A stretch of DNA of 64,000 nt from Hydrogenophaga sp. Root209 (GCF_001428625.1 NZ_LMIE01000006.1:118058-182057); one strand, 5' to 3'; shown: positions 24,000 through 33,346, numbered from the stretch's first letter. The notes: a model not told the origin generated them from the letters alone. Numbers and translations are program-made.

Positions 24000-24698
24000 T
24001 CAGACCCGCTCGCTGATGATGGTGCCGGCTTCCAGCGGCGCCAGGCTGTTGTTGCCGTGTTCGTCGTAGGCAATCACCTCACCACCGGGCACCTCGGGCG
24101 GCGTGTCCAGCGCAACCGCCTCTTCGGTGACGGCCGGCAGCACCGGCCAGGGCATGCCCTGGGGCGCAGCCTCTGTGTCGGGCTCAGCGCCCGGCGACCG
24201 GGGCAACGGGCGGCGTGACAGGGTGGAGGCGGCCACGGCCGAGAGGTCGGGGGCGGTGTCGCTCTGGTTGCCGGGCAGCGCCTCACCCTTCGGTTCGACA
24301 CCCAGCGCCTGCTCGACCACCGCGGCACTGGCCGCCCACATGTTGGAGAGCACTTCCTGCAACCGGTCCATGGCCCTGCTGTGGATCGCCTTGTCGGCTT
24401 CGGCCTTTTTCAGCGCCTGCTCCGCGCGCTGCGCGACGACTTGCTGCTGGGCCTGGGCCGCGGCCTGGCCGGGAGCATCGGTCGCGGCGGGCCGGGGCAG
24501 CAAGGGAGTGGCCGAGCCGGGCTCGTCATCCCCCCTGGCCATCGGCCGGCGGGCTTCGCGTCGGGGCTCCACATCGGCCTGCGCCTCACGCCCCCCGGAC
24601 TGCACGGGCTTGATCGCCGGTGTGGCCGCGACCGGCGCCACGGCGGTGGACGGCGGCGTCGACCAGGACACGGGGCTGGTGGTGGAAATGTTGATCAT
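24000..24698 (-). CDS. Hypothetical low-complexity protein
   Basis: Not recognised. The 232-residue product is rich in Ala, Pro, Glu and Gln with no signal peptide or membrane helix. Residues ~75-120 form a charged helix (QQVVAQRAEQALKKAEADK), the flanks are predicted disordered, and the last 30 residues (EVIAYDEHGNNSLAPLEAG) may be a short ordered motif. It is convergent with the chemotaxis operon, ending 22 nt after it, and divergent from the YihY-like gene. Codon usage fits the genome's third-position GC bias. Confidence 0.6.
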   Translation of the reverse strand: MINISTTSPVSWSTPPSTAVAPVAATPAIKPVQSGGREAQADVEPRREARRPMARGDDEPGSATPLLPRPAATDAPGQAAAQAQQQVVAQRAEQALKKAEADKAIHSRAMDRLQEVLSNMWAASAAVVEQALGVEPKGEALPGNQSDTAPDLSAVAASTLSRRPLPRSPGAEPDTEAAPQGMPWPVLPAVTEEAVALDTPPEVPGGEVIAYDEHGNNSLAPLEAGTIISERV

Positions 24699-24894
24699 GG
24701 CGGACCCTTCGCGTGGCCACCGAGCGCAAACATGCCCGGTGTTCTTGGTTCTCTATCGGCGGTCTGGAGGCGGACTTGAGGCTTCTTTCCGGAATATTTC
24801 AGAACCCACCCGAGCGACCGTGCGCCAGCGAACATCTCCTGGCTCGATCGGCCACCAGAATGCTGCGGATGAACTTCACCCACCGCCCCGCACC

Positions 24895-25770
24895 ATGCTG
24901 AACACCACCTGGGACCTGCTGCGCGACACCGTGAACGCCTGGCTGGACGACTACGCGCCCAGCATGGGCGCAGCCCTCGCGTTCTACACGCTGTTCTCCA
25001 TCGCTCCGTTGCTGCTGATCGTGATCTCGGTGGCCGACCTGCTGTTTGGCGAACCGGCGGCGCGTGGCGAGATCCTGGCCCAGCTGACCCAGCTGGTGGG
25101 CACCGACAGCGCGGTGGCGGTGGACTCGCTGTTGCAAGGTCTGAACCGCCCACGAGCGGGCGTGTGGGGCACGCTGGTGGGCGTGGCAGTGGTGGTGGCG
25201 GGCGCGACCACCGTGTTTGCCGAACTGCAGGACGCGATGGACCGCATCTGGCGCGCGCCACCCCACCCCGAGGGCGGTGGCGCGTTGCGATTCCTGCGCG
25301 TGCGCCTGCTCTCCACCACCATGGTGCTGGGCATCGGCTTCCTGCTCATGGTCTCCCTCGTGCTGAGCGCGGCCATGGCAGCACTGGGCAAATGGTGGGC
25401 GCCGTGGCTCGGTGAGCTGGCGCTCATCGCCGACGCGATCAACTTCGGGCTGAGCTACCTGTTCGTCACCACCGTGTTTGCCATGATCTACAAGTGGATG
25501 CCGCGTGTGCCCGTTGCCTGGCGCGACGTGTGGATGGGCGCAGCCATCACCGCGCTGCTGTTCACCGTGGGCAAGGAGCTCATCGGCCAGTACATCGGGC
25601 GCAGCGGCGTGGCCTCGGTGTTTGGCGCGGCGGCGTCCATCGTGGTGCTGCTGTTGTGGGTGTACTACTCGGCGCAGGTGTTTTTGCTCGGGGCGGAGTT
25701 CACCAGCGTGTACGCGCACCGGCATGGCTCGCTCAAAGGGTGGGAGCCCCCAGCTCCGTTGACACCCTAG
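24895..25770 (+). CDS. YihY/BrkB-family inner-membrane protein
   Basis: A 291-residue integral membrane protein of the YihY (formerly RNase BN) family. Around six helices are visible, with family features 'APSMGAALAFYTLFSIAPLLLI' near residue 20, FAELQDAMDRIW near 105, and YFGASGVASVFG-like 'YIGRSGVASVFGAAAS' near 238 followed by LLLWVYYSAQVFLLGAEFT. The biochemical role of the family is unknown; it is not a ribonuclease. The ATG at 24895 gives the usual N-terminus, although the frame is open upstream; no clear ribosome-binding site is present. Confidence 0.88.
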   Translation: MLNTTWDLLRDTVNAWLDDYAPSMGAALAFYTLFSIAPLLLIVISVADLLFGEPAARGEILAQLTQLVGTDSAVAVDSLLQGLNRPRAGVWGTLVGVAVVVAGATTVFAELQDAMDRIWRAPPHPEGGGALRFLRVRLLSTTMVLGIGFLLMVSLVLSAAMAALGKWWAPWLGELALIADAINFGLSYLFVTTVFAMIYKWMPRVPVAWRDVWMGAAITALLFTVGKELIGQYIGRSGVASVFGAAASIVVLLLWVYYSAQVFLLGAEFTSVYAHRHGSLKGWEPPAPLTP

Positions 25771-25829
25771 TTTCAATCGCCGGGGGGTGCAAAACCCCTC
25801 GATCGGGCCGACACCCAGGCGCCCACCCT

Positions 25830-25855
25830 GGGCGCAATCGCCCAGCCGCGGCACC
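25830..25855. repeat. Shared leader element before paralogue 1
   Basis: GGGCGCAATCGCCC followed by AGCCGCGG occurs here and, with 3 changes in 26 bases, at 27375-27400 before paralogue 2. Its first half can pair as a small stem. It shows that the duplications carried upstream sequence as well as the coding region. Confidence 0.5.
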
Positions 25856-25905
25856 ACTTTGCCTGCCAAGCCACTCATGCGGTCTTCATCCACACAGATT
25901 GCCCC

Positions 25906-27285
25906 ATGAAACGCTCCAACACCTCAGCCGCCACCAACCGCCGTGCGCTCACCCTGCACCACAATCCCTTGCTCAACGACCCGGAGGTGGTGGCCTTCCT
26001 GGACGGCGGCCCGGTGCGCATCTTTGGCGGGCTGGGAGAAAAGCTGATCCAGGCCAACGAGCCAGCTTTGCTGCTCGAATACATCGCGGTGAGCCAGTGC
26101 AGCATGTTCCACCTGCAATGGCTCAACGACCGGTTTGAAACGATGGCCCTGCCCGAGGGACTGCTCGAGTACCTGCTCGAGCACATCGATCGGGCGAGCG
26201 GCCTGACCATGCTCACGGTGCAGGGGGCAGCGCTCTCGACAGCCTGCTGCACCCTGATGCAGAACGCGCTGGCCAGCCCGGCTTGTGCACTCACCGCCCT
26301 GACCTTCGAGGACTGCCATTTCGTCGATCCGCATGTGCAGTTTCCCCTGCGGGCGCCGACCATCCGCACGCTGCATTGGCATGAGAACACTCGCCTGCCC
26401 GGCGCTGTGTCGCCGATGGACCAGATGCTGTCCGCACTGGCCGGCTGGGACCACCTGGAAAGCACGAGCCTGATCATGCGGGAAGGTCTGCTCAATTTCG
26501 CCACGATCACCCAGATGCTCACGCACAACCCGAAGGTCACGCACCTGCACCTGATGTGTGACACCGCGCCCACCGCGCCTGGCGATGCCGCCTACCAGCC
26601 CCAGCAAGACCCGGCCTTGCTGTTCAACCTGCTCGAGAACAACCAGATCCCGCTGGTGAAGCTGGAAATCTATGTGCGCGATGCGCGCAACCCGGCGTTC
26701 AACCGCCATTTTCTGCAGCACCTGAGCCAGTGCCTGATGACCAACACCACACTGGAATCGCTCTACGCACCAGGCATCGGGATGAGCACCCACGCGGATC
26801 TGGCGCAGTTCAACACCAGCCTGAACGCCAACCACTCCCTGCTCTATCTGGCGCCGCTGGAGCCCTTCAACGACAAGGTTCCGCCTCCCTTGCGCAGAAA
26901 TGATCGCCAGCGCCACTGGTTCACGCAGGACTTCGTGCTGGGTGCGGCCGAAGCTTTTGTGCGCTTGATCGAATTGCCGTCGGAACTCGGGCCGAAGGTG
27001 GGCAACCACCTGGCGTCCACTCCGCTTGAGCGCATCTACTGCGGCGCCCTGATGGCCCTGGTCTGCAAATCCACCCACCAGGGCGCGGTGAAGCTGCGCA
27101 GTACAGGTCTGCGCGAAGCGCTGCTGATCTACATCCGCACCAACGACCGGGATCACTGCCTGGAACTGCTCCATGCGCTGGTGCGCAACAAAGTGGATTT
27201 GTTGCCCGAGGACAAACGTGTGGTCGTCGAGTACGCCAACAGCCGCAACCGCCAGGACTTCCTGCCGCACGGCTACGCGCTCTGA
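25906..27285 (+). CDS. Tandem LRR-like paralogue 1, unknown function
   Basis: Not recognised as a named family. The 459-residue protein begins MKRSN, then a basic, polar leader and LLNDPEVVAFLD. Residues ~85-330 show irregular leucine-rich repeats of ribonuclease-inhibitor texture (LTALTFEDCHF, TIRTLHWHEN, VTHLHLMCD, TTLESLYAPGI), and a C-terminal helical domain with RRNDRQRHWFTQDFVLGAAEAF, CKSTHQGAVKLRS and a terminal FLPHGYA. There is no signal peptide and no membrane helix, so it is cytoplasmic or exported by a leaderless route. It is the first of four tandem paralogues; no clear ribosome-binding site precedes it. Confidence 0.8.
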   Translation: MKRSNTSAATNRRALTLHHNPLLNDPEVVAFLDGGPVRIFGGLGEKLIQANEPALLLEYIAVSQCSMFHLQWLNDRFETMALPEGLLEYLLEHIDRASGLTMLTVQGAALSTACCTLMQNALASPACALTALTFEDCHFVDPHVQFPLRAPTIRTLHWHENTRLPGAVSPMDQMLSALAGWDHLESTSLIMREGLLNFATITQMLTHNPKVTHLHLMCDTAPTAPGDAAYQPQQDPALLFNLLENNQIPLVKLEIYVRDARNPAFNRHFLQHLSQCLMTNTTLESLYAPGIGMSTHADLAQFNTSLNANHSLLYLAPLEPFNDKVPPPLRRNDRQRHWFTQDFVLGAAEAFVRLIELPSELGPKVGNHLASTPLERIYCGALMALVCKSTHQGAVKLRSTGLREALLIYIRTNDRDHCLELLHALVRNKVDLLPEDKRVVVEYANSRNRQDFLPHGYAL

Positions 27286-27374
27286 GCACTGGGGCCGCAG
27301 AGCCTGCACCAGCGACCGGTCCAGGAGCCTGCGCCCGCCACCGCAAACCGGCCGCGAACTGCGGTGCCCACCTC

Positions 27375-27400
27375 GGGCGCGAGCGCCCAGCCGCGGAACC
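27375..27400. repeat. Shared leader element before paralogue 2
   Basis: A 26-base segment nearly identical to 25830-25855 (23 of 26 positions). The next 25 bases (AACCTCGCCACCGGCCC onward) match the leader of paralogue 3 near 28567-28590, so the three leaders form a homologous chain. Confidence 0.5.
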
Positions 27401-27450
27401 TCGCCACCGGCCCGGCCACTCCAAGCAACTCCATTCCAACAAGGACTTTC

Positions 27451-28499
27451 ATGAAACGCTCCAATGCCGTCATCGCGGCCGCGCCCAACCGCCGCTCGCT
27501 CATCCAGCATCACCTGCCCCTGCTCAACGATGCGGAGGTGGTGGCCTTCCTCGACAACACCGCCCCGCCGAGGTTCAGCTCACTGTCGTACAAGCTCGTC
27601 CAGGCCAATGAGCCCGCCCTGCTGATCGAGCTCATCTGGATGACCCAGGCCAGAGACGTCTCAGTGTGCGTGGTCGATGCGGCGAACCACGTGGCCCCTC
27701 TGCACGACGGCTTCCTGGACTACTTGCTGCAGCACATCGATGAAGTGCCCTGCCTCAACAAGCTCAGCGTGCAACAGGTCACATTGCCCCCGCAGCGCCT
27801 GACCAGATGGACTACAAGCCCCAGAAGGACCCGGCCCTGCTGCTGGATCTGCTCGGAAACAACCAGCTGCGTATGACGCATCTGTTCTTTGATGTTCGCG
27901 ATGGCAACAACCTCGCCTTCAACCAGCACTTCATCGACAGTCTGAGCCGTTGTCTGATGAACAACACCACGCTGGAATCGCTGTGTGTGCCCGGCATCCG
28001 GATGTACATGCAGGAGGATCTGCTGCAGTTGACCTCCAATCTGAGCTTCAACCACGAACTGCTCTCGTTGACGCCGCTGGGGCCTTTTGGCAATCAGATG
28101 CCGGCACCCGTGCGCAGAAACCAGCGTCAGCGCTACTGGTTCTCGCCAGAGTTCGTGCAGGGTGCGGTCGAGGGCTACCTGCGCTCGCTCGCCGTGCCCG
28201 CAGAGCTGGGGAAACGGCTGGCCCAGTACTACGCCCCCACGTCGGCCGAGCGCGCAGTGGGCGGCGCGGCGATGAGCCTGGTCTGCAAGTCCACCTACCA
28301 GGGCGCGGTGAAGCTGCGCAGCGAATGCCTTCGCGAAGCCATCCTGGACCACATGCGCACCAACAACCAGGTCAGCTGCCTGGACCTGCTCAACACACTG
28401 CTGCAGCACCACGTCAATCTGTTGCCCGAGGACAAGCAGGTGGTCGTTGCATACGCCAAAAACTTCAACCGCCTGAACTTCCTGCCGCAGGGCTACTGA
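27451..28499 (+). pseudogene. Tandem LRR-like paralogue 2, internally deleted and frameshifted
   Basis: The N-terminal third (MKRSN leader, LLNDAEVVAFLDN, ANEPALLIEL, ending near LSVQQ at 27776) is in one frame. Homology to the paralogues resumes at about 27777 in another frame at IAPAAP, continuing YKPQKDPALLLDLL, NTTLESLCVPGI, RRNQRQRYWFSPEFVQGA and FLPQGY to a normal stop at 28499. About 330 bp encoding the central leucine-rich part are missing. An AAGGA lies 7 nt before the ATG. The second half could be translated separately from the ATG at 27807 (230 residues), but the full product cannot be made. Confidence 0.8.
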
Positions 28500-28618
28500 A
28501 CAGCAGCTCTCTCCCACCCATCGAAGGCTGCGGTGGCCGCGCGCGAGCGCGATCGGTCAGTGGCAGAACCACGCCACTGGCCCAGCCACGTCCAACAACT
28601 CCAAATCCAGGGAAACCC

Positions 28619-30004
28619 ATGAAACGCTCCAACGCCGTCATTGTTGCCACGCCCAACCGCCGCTCGCTGATCAGGCACAACCACGCTCTGCTGAACGATC
28701 CGGAGGTGGTGGCCTTTCTTGACAACACGGCCGCGCCCATGTTCGGCACACTGGTGAAAAAACTCATCAATGCCAACGAGCCGGAACTGCTGATCGAACT
28801 CGTCTGGACGACACAGAGCAACACCTTGTCGCTGTGCATGTTCAACGAGCGTTACCAGGCGGTCCCTCTGCCCGACGGCCTGCTGGATTACCTGCTGCAG
28901 CACATGGACCAGATACCTTGTGTCCATCTGTTCATCGTTCAGCGGGCGGTGCTCTCAACGACCTCGTGCACGCTGATGCAAACGGTGCTGGCCGACCCGG
29001 CCTGCACGCTCACCGCACTCAGATTCCTGGATTGCAGCTTTGCTGATGCGCACGTCCAGTTTCCTCTCCAGGCGGCCACGGTCCAGTCGCTCCATTGGTA
29101 TCAGAACCTCGCCATGCCCGGTGCCCTGTCGCCGATGGACCAGATGCTGTCTGCGCTGCCCGGCTGGCACCAGCTCAAAAGCGTGAGCCTTTTCGTGCAG
29201 GACAGCCAGCTCAACTTCGCCACGATCACCCAGATGCTCGTGCACAACCCGAATGTCATCGACCTGTCGGTGGAGTGCGAAATTGCGCCCCTGCCTCCAG
29301 GCGATCCCGCCTATCAACCCCAGCAGGACCTGGCCCTGCTGCTGGATTCGCTGATGAACAACCAGGTCCGCCTGACGAAGCTGGAGGTGGACGTGCGGGA
29401 TGGGAGCAACGCCGCCTTCAACCAGCACTTCATCCAGCGCCTGGGCCAGTGCCTGATGAGCAACGTCACGCTGGAGTCGCTGCGGGTGCCGGGCATCCGG
29501 ATGTGCACGCCGGCGGCTGTGATGCAGTTTCGCACCAGCCTGGACAACAACCACGGGCTGATTTCGCTGTGGCCGCTGGGTCCGTTCGGCCATCAGATGC
29601 CGCCGCCTGTGCGCAGAAACGATCAACAGCGCTACTGGTTCACATCCGGATTCGTGCTGGGCGCAGCAGAGGCTTTTTTGCGCCTGTTCGAAGTGCCCGC
29701 AGAGATCGGCAAACAGATGGCTCAATACCTTGCGCCCACGCCGGCCGAGAGCGCGCTGGGCGGCGCCGTGATGAGCCTGATCTGCCAGTCCACCCACGAG
29801 AGCGCGGTGAACATGCGCAGCGCGGGCCTGAGGGAAGCCGCGAAGACCTACATCCACAGCAACGACTCCACCCGCTGCCGGCTGCTGCTCGGCGCACTGG
29901 TGCGGCACAAGATGGATTTGCTGCCCGCGGACAAGCAGGAGTTGGTGGAGTACGCCAAGCATTACAACCGGCTGGACTTCCTGCCGCCCGGCTACGCGCA
30001 CTGA
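28619..30004 (+). CDS. Tandem LRR-like paralogue 3, unknown function
   Basis: A 461-residue full-length paralogue collinear with copies 1 and 4. Conserved anchors: MKRSN, LLNDPEVVAFLDN, ANEPELLIEL, LTALRFLDCSFADAHVQFPL, SPMDQMLSALPGW, LNFATITQMLVHNPN, AYQPQQD, TLESLRVPGI, RRNDQQRYWFTSGFVLGAAEAF, STHESAVNMRSAGLREA, and FLPPGYA at the end. AGGGAAA before the ATG is a plausible ribosome-binding site. The next paralogue starts 30 nt after its stop, so both are probably on one message. Function unknown. Confidence 0.8.
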   Translation: MKRSNAVIVATPNRRSLIRHNHALLNDPEVVAFLDNTAAPMFGTLVKKLINANEPELLIELVWTTQSNTLSLCMFNERYQAVPLPDGLLDYLLQHMDQIPCVHLFIVQRAVLSTTSCTLMQTVLADPACTLTALRFLDCSFADAHVQFPLQAATVQSLHWYQNLAMPGALSPMDQMLSALPGWHQLKSVSLFVQDSQLNFATITQMLVHNPNVIDLSVECEIAPLPPGDPAYQPQQDLALLLDSLMNNQVRLTKLEVDVRDGSNAAFNQHFIQRLGQCLMSNVTLESLRVPGIRMCTPAAVMQFRTSLDNNHGLISLWPLGPFGHQMPPPVRRNDQQRYWFTSGFVLGAAEAFLRLFEVPAEIGKQMAQYLAPTPAESALGGAVMSLICQSTHESAVNMRSAGLREAAKTYIHSNDSTRCRLLLGALVRHKMDLLPADKQELVEYAKHYNRLDFLPPGYAH

Positions 30005-30034
30005 GAAGCCCTGCTTGAACCACCGGAAACTCGC

Positions 30035-31420
30035 ATGAAACGCTCCAACGCCTCCATCGTCGCCAACCCCAAGCGCCGCTCGCTCATCCTGCACCACCAC
30101 GAGTTGCTGAACGATCCGGATGTGGTGGCCTTCCTCGACAACACACACAAGCCTTTTTATGAAGGGCTGATGAGCCAACTCATCCAGGCCAACGAGCCTG
30201 CGCTGATGCTCGAACTCATCTGGGTGACGCAGCGCAACGCGGTGACACTGCGCAACAGCGACATCCTGGAAGCCACGGTTGCCCTGCCCGACGGCATGCT
30301 CGAGTACCTGTTGCAGAACATCGACCAAGTGCCCTGCATCACCTCGCTCACGGTGCAAGTGGCCATGCTGTCGCCAGCCTGCTGCGCCTTGCTTCAAACC
30401 GTGCTGTCCGACCCGACCTGCACCCTCACCTCGTTGACCTTCATGAACTGCAGCTTTGCCGACGCGCAGGTGCAGTTTCCCCTGCACGCCACGACCATCC
30501 ACACGCTCGAATGGATCGAGACCGTGGTGCAGGGCGCCGCAGCGCCGATGGACCAGATGCTGAGCGCCCTGCCCAGCTGGAGCGGGCTTGAAATCCTGCG
30601 GCTGGTCAAACGGGAAGAGCCGCTCAATTTCGCCGTGATCACCCAGCTGCTCGTGCACAACCCGAGGATCAACCTCCTGTACCTGATGTGCCACACCGCG
30701 CCCGCGGCGCCGGGCGATCCTGCGTACCAGCCCCAGCAGGACCCGGCCTTGTTGCTGAACCTGCTCCGGAACGACCAGACCCCCCTGAAGCGCCTGACCC
30801 TGCATGTGATGGATGCGCACAACGACGCGTTCAACCAGCACTTCCTGCAATGCCTGAGCCAGTGCCTGGCGACCAACACCACGCTGGAGTCGCTGGAGGT
30901 GCCCGGCATCCAGATGTGCGCACAAGCGGTTCAGGACCAGTTCAATGCCAGCCTGAACATCAACCACTCGCTGATCGCACTGGGGCCGCTGGAAGCTTTC
31001 AACGACCAGGTGCCACCCGCCGCTCGCCGGAACCAGCGCCAGCGCTGGTGGTTCACGCAAGACTTCGTGCTGGGCGCGGCCGAGGCGTTCCTGAGCCTGA
31101 TCGCGCTGCCCAAGGATCTCAAGACCCTGGTGGCCGGGCCCCTCGCATCCACGCCAGCCGAACGCGCCTGCAGCGGTCCCCTGATGGCCCTGATCTGCAA
31201 GTCCACCCACCAGAGCGCGGTGAAACTGCGCAGTGCCGGCCTGAAGGAAGCCGCGCTGATCTACATCAGGACCAACGACCGGCCACGCTGTCGGGAACTG
31301 CTCGATGCGCTGCTGCAACACCCCCAGTTGAACTTGCTGCCCGACGACAAGCGACAGGTCATCGAGTACGCCCGTATGCGCAGCCGGTTGAATTTCCTGC
31401 CTCCCGGTTACGCGCAATGA
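30035..31420 (+). CDS. Tandem LRR-like paralogue 4, unknown function
   Basis: A 461-residue protein with the same layout: MKRSN leader with KRRS, LLNDPDVVAFLDN, leucine-rich middle (LTSLTFMNCSFADAQVQFPL, INLLYLMCHTAP), AYQPQQDPALLLNLL, NTTLESLEVPGI, RRNQRQRWWFTQDFVLGAAEAF, CKSTHQSAVKLRSAGLKEA and FLPPGYA. It is closest to copy 1 in the C-terminal part by eye. Cys residues recur at similar places in all copies (for example PACCxLxQ). It is followed by 208 nt without a gene and then a chemoreceptor. Function unknown. Confidence 0.8.
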   Translation: MKRSNASIVANPKRRSLILHHHELLNDPDVVAFLDNTHKPFYEGLMSQLIQANEPALMLELIWVTQRNAVTLRNSDILEATVALPDGMLEYLLQNIDQVPCITSLTVQVAMLSPACCALLQTVLSDPTCTLTSLTFMNCSFADAQVQFPLHATTIHTLEWIETVVQGAAAPMDQMLSALPSWSGLEILRLVKREEPLNFAVITQLLVHNPRINLLYLMCHTAPAAPGDPAYQPQQDPALLLNLLRNDQTPLKRLTLHVMDAHNDAFNQHFLQCLSQCLATNTTLESLEVPGIQMCAQAVQDQFNASLNINHSLIALGPLEAFNDQVPPAARRNQRQRWWFTQDFVLGAAEAFLSLIALPKDLKTLVAGPLASTPAERACSGPLMALICKSTHQSAVKLRSAGLKEAALIYIRTNDRPRCRELLDALLQHPQLNLLPDDKRQVIEYARMRSRLNFLPPGYAQ

Positions 31421-31549
31421 GAACTGGCGGGGATGCTCTGGCGTTTCAGCCGGCAGCAGGCGAAACACGACCGCCCGGTCGCCGAACGCATGAATCGGTA
31501 ATGCAAGGTCATTGCCGCTGTACTCGGGCCTTCACCTATCGGCCGGCGT

Positions 31550-31557
31550 GCCGATAC
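31550..31557 (+). promoter_or_regulatory. Possible sigma28 -10 element before the Aer-like receptor
   Basis: GCCGATAC matches 7 of 8 bases of the flagellar sigma28 -10 element, 71 nt before the chemoreceptor ATG. The -35 position (TTCA at 31531-31534, 15-nt spacer) is a poor match to TAAA, so this is weaker than the two sites near cheY. Confidence 0.35.
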
Positions 31558-31628
31558 TGTAGGTACGGCCTCGAACACCCTTGTCCTTGGTGCTCCGTTC
31601 CGACAGGCCCATCCATTCGAGATATCCC

Positions 31629-33209
31629 ATGCGCACCAACCTGCCCGTCACCCACCAGGAATTCGTCATCCCCGAGGGCGTGACCCTCGTCTCCACCACC
31701 GATCTGCAAAGCCGCATCACCTACTGCAACCCGGCCTTCGTGGCGGTCAGTGGCTTCGAGCGCGAGGAACTCATCGGGCAACCGCACAACCTGGTGCGCC
31801 ACCCCGACATGCCCTCCGAGGCGTTCAGAGACATGTGGGCCACCATGGCCAGCGGCTCGCCGTGGTCGGCGCTGGTGAAAAACCGGCGCAAGAACGGCGA
31901 CCACTACTGGGTGGTGGCCAATGCCACGCCCGTGATGGTGAACGGCCAGGCGGTGGGCTACATGTCGGTGCGAACCAAGCCCACGCGCGAGCAGATACGG
32001 GAAGCCGAGGTGCTGTACACGCGCATGCGCAGCGAGCACGCCGCAGGCAGCCCGAGTCTGGCCTTGCACCACGGCCGTGTGGTCCGCACCGGCCTGGTCG
32101 GCCGGTTGCAACGCATGGCACAGCTCACGCTGGGCAAGCGCATCGGTTTCACATCGGTGGGGCTGGCCGGCATCGGTGTGGTCGTCGGCCAATACAGCGC
32201 CGCCCACGGCACGGGCGCGCAGTTGGCCGCCGCTGCGGGCCTGCTGGTGATCGCAGCGCTGGCCGCCCTCAGCCTGCGTGCCCAGATCCTTCGGCCACTC
32301 ATGCAGTCGGTCGGCTTCGCCAACCAGATGGCCGCGGGCGATCTTTCGGCACGTTTCAACGGTGCGAGCAGCGGCGAGTTCGGCCAGCTCGCGCGCGCGC
32401 TCAACCAGCTCAATGTGAACCTTCAGGCCGTGGTGTCCGATGTGCGCCACGAGGTCGAAGGGGTTCAGGTGGCGTCCAACGAGATCGCTGCCGGCAACTC
32501 CGACCTGTCTTCGCGCACCGAATCGCAGGCGAGCAGCCTGGAAGAAACAGCCGCCTCGATGGAACAGCTCACCAGCACGGTGCAGCAGAGCGCCAACTCG
32601 TCTCGCGAAGCCTCGGTGCTCTCACAGCGCTCGGCCACGGTGGCCCGGGAGGGCAACACCGCCATGGCCGAGGTGGTCACCACCATGGACGACATCAGCA
32701 AATCGTCGCGTCGCATCGGCGAGATCATCGGCGTGATCGACGGCATCGCCTTCCAGACCAACATCCTGGCCCTCAATGCGGCGGTGGAAGCGGCACGCGC
32801 GGGTGAACAAGGTCGCGGCTTTGCGGTGGTCGCCGGCGAGGTGCGCAACCTGGCGCAGCGCACGCTGACCGCCGCCAAGGAGATCAAGGTGCTGATCGAC
32901 GAATCGGCGGCCAAGGTCATGCACGGCAGCCAGCTGGTGCACAGCGCCGGACAGACCATGGCCAACGTGGTCGGCTCGGTGGAGCAGGTCAATGGCCTGA
33001 TCGCCGAGATCACCAGCGCCACGCACGAACAGTCGATGGGCCTGGCGCAGATCAACCAGGCGGTGGGCCAGCTCGACTCGGTCACCCAGCAGAACTCGGC
33101 CATGGTCGAGGAACTCTCGGCAGCGGCCAGCTCACTGCAGGCACAGGCCCGGGTGATGAGCGAGGCGGTGAAGATCTTCCGGCTGGACAACCGCAAACAG
33201 GCCGCCTGA
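31629..33209 (+). CDS. Aer-like PAS-domain chemoreceptor
   Basis: A 526-residue methyl-accepting chemotaxis protein. Residues ~8-118 form a PAS domain of the Aer type ([21 protein letters not shown], then '[18 protein letters not shown]'), suggesting FAD-based redox or oxygen sensing. Two hydrophobic stretches (~172-192 and ~196-215) anchor it, a HAMP segment follows, and the signalling domain has the hairpin tip [19 protein letters not shown]. It has no large periplasmic loop and no C-terminal CheR-binding pentapeptide (ends RKQAA). Start 31629 gives the standard Aer N-terminus. Confidence 0.9.
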   Translation: MRTNLPVTHQEFVIPEGVTLVSTTDLQSRITYCNPAFVAVSGFEREELIGQPHNLVRHPDMPSEAFRDMWATMASGSPWSALVKNRRKNGDHYWVVANATPVMVNGQAVGYMSVRTKPTREQIREAEVLYTRMRSEHAAGSPSLALHHGRVVRTGLVGRLQRMAQLTLGKRIGFTSVGLAGIGVVVGQYSAAHGTGAQLAAAAGLLVIAALAALSLRAQILRPLMQSVGFANQMAAGDLSARFNGASSGEFGQLARALNQLNVNLQAVVSDVRHEVEGVQVASNEIAAGNSDLSSRTESQASSLEETAASMEQLTSTVQQSANSSREASVLSQRSATVAREGNTAMAEVVTTMDDISKSSRRIGEIIGVIDGIAFQTNILALNAAVEAARAGEQGRGFAVVAGEVRNLAQRTLTAAKEIKVLIDESAAKVMHGSQLVHSAGQTMANVVGSVEQVNGLIAEITSATHEQSMGLAQINQAVGQLDSVTQQNSAMVEELSAAASSLQAQARVMSEAVKIFRLDNRKQAA

Positions 33210-33300
33210 CGTCCCTTTCGCCCGGCATCGCCGCACCACGGGCGACACCATTTCCAAGGTGCGCTGGCGTACACTGCCCCGTATCCAATAAGGCGAGGTA

Positions 33301-33322
33301 GAACCTTCCGCAAGCAAGGTTC
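33301..33322 (+). other. Hairpin in the leader of the PAS-HWE-type kinase gene
   Basis: GAACCTT (33301-33307) and AAGGTTC (33316-33322) form a perfect 7-bp stem with an 8-nt loop, just before the strong GGAGGAGGGAGG ribosome-binding region. CCCCGTATC and CCCGTATC flank it as a short direct repeat. It could affect translation start; nothing more can be said. Confidence 0.35.
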
Positions 33323-33346
33323 CCGTATCGGAGGAGGGAGGCACCG

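Noticed and set aside
25771-25829. GGGG-TGCAAAA-CCCC stem after the YihY gene as a terminator
   Set aside because: Only a 4-bp core stem and no T-run follows, so it is not convincing as an intrinsic terminator.
27807-28499. A separate intact gene for the second half of paralogue 2
   Set aside because: The segment aligns only with the C-terminal half of its neighbours and lacks an own ribosome-binding site; a deleted copy explains it better, though independent translation cannot be excluded.
25906-31420. The paralogue array as a mobile element or phage module
   Set aside because: No transposase, integrase, tRNA, terminal inverted repeats or direct-repeat borders were seen, and GC and codon bias match the neighbours.
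28955-31468. Long minus-strand open frame opposite LRR-like paralogues 3 and 4
   Set aside because: The plus-strand frames have four-way protein conservation, starts with plausible ribosome-binding sites and matched ends; the antisense frame is a composition effect.
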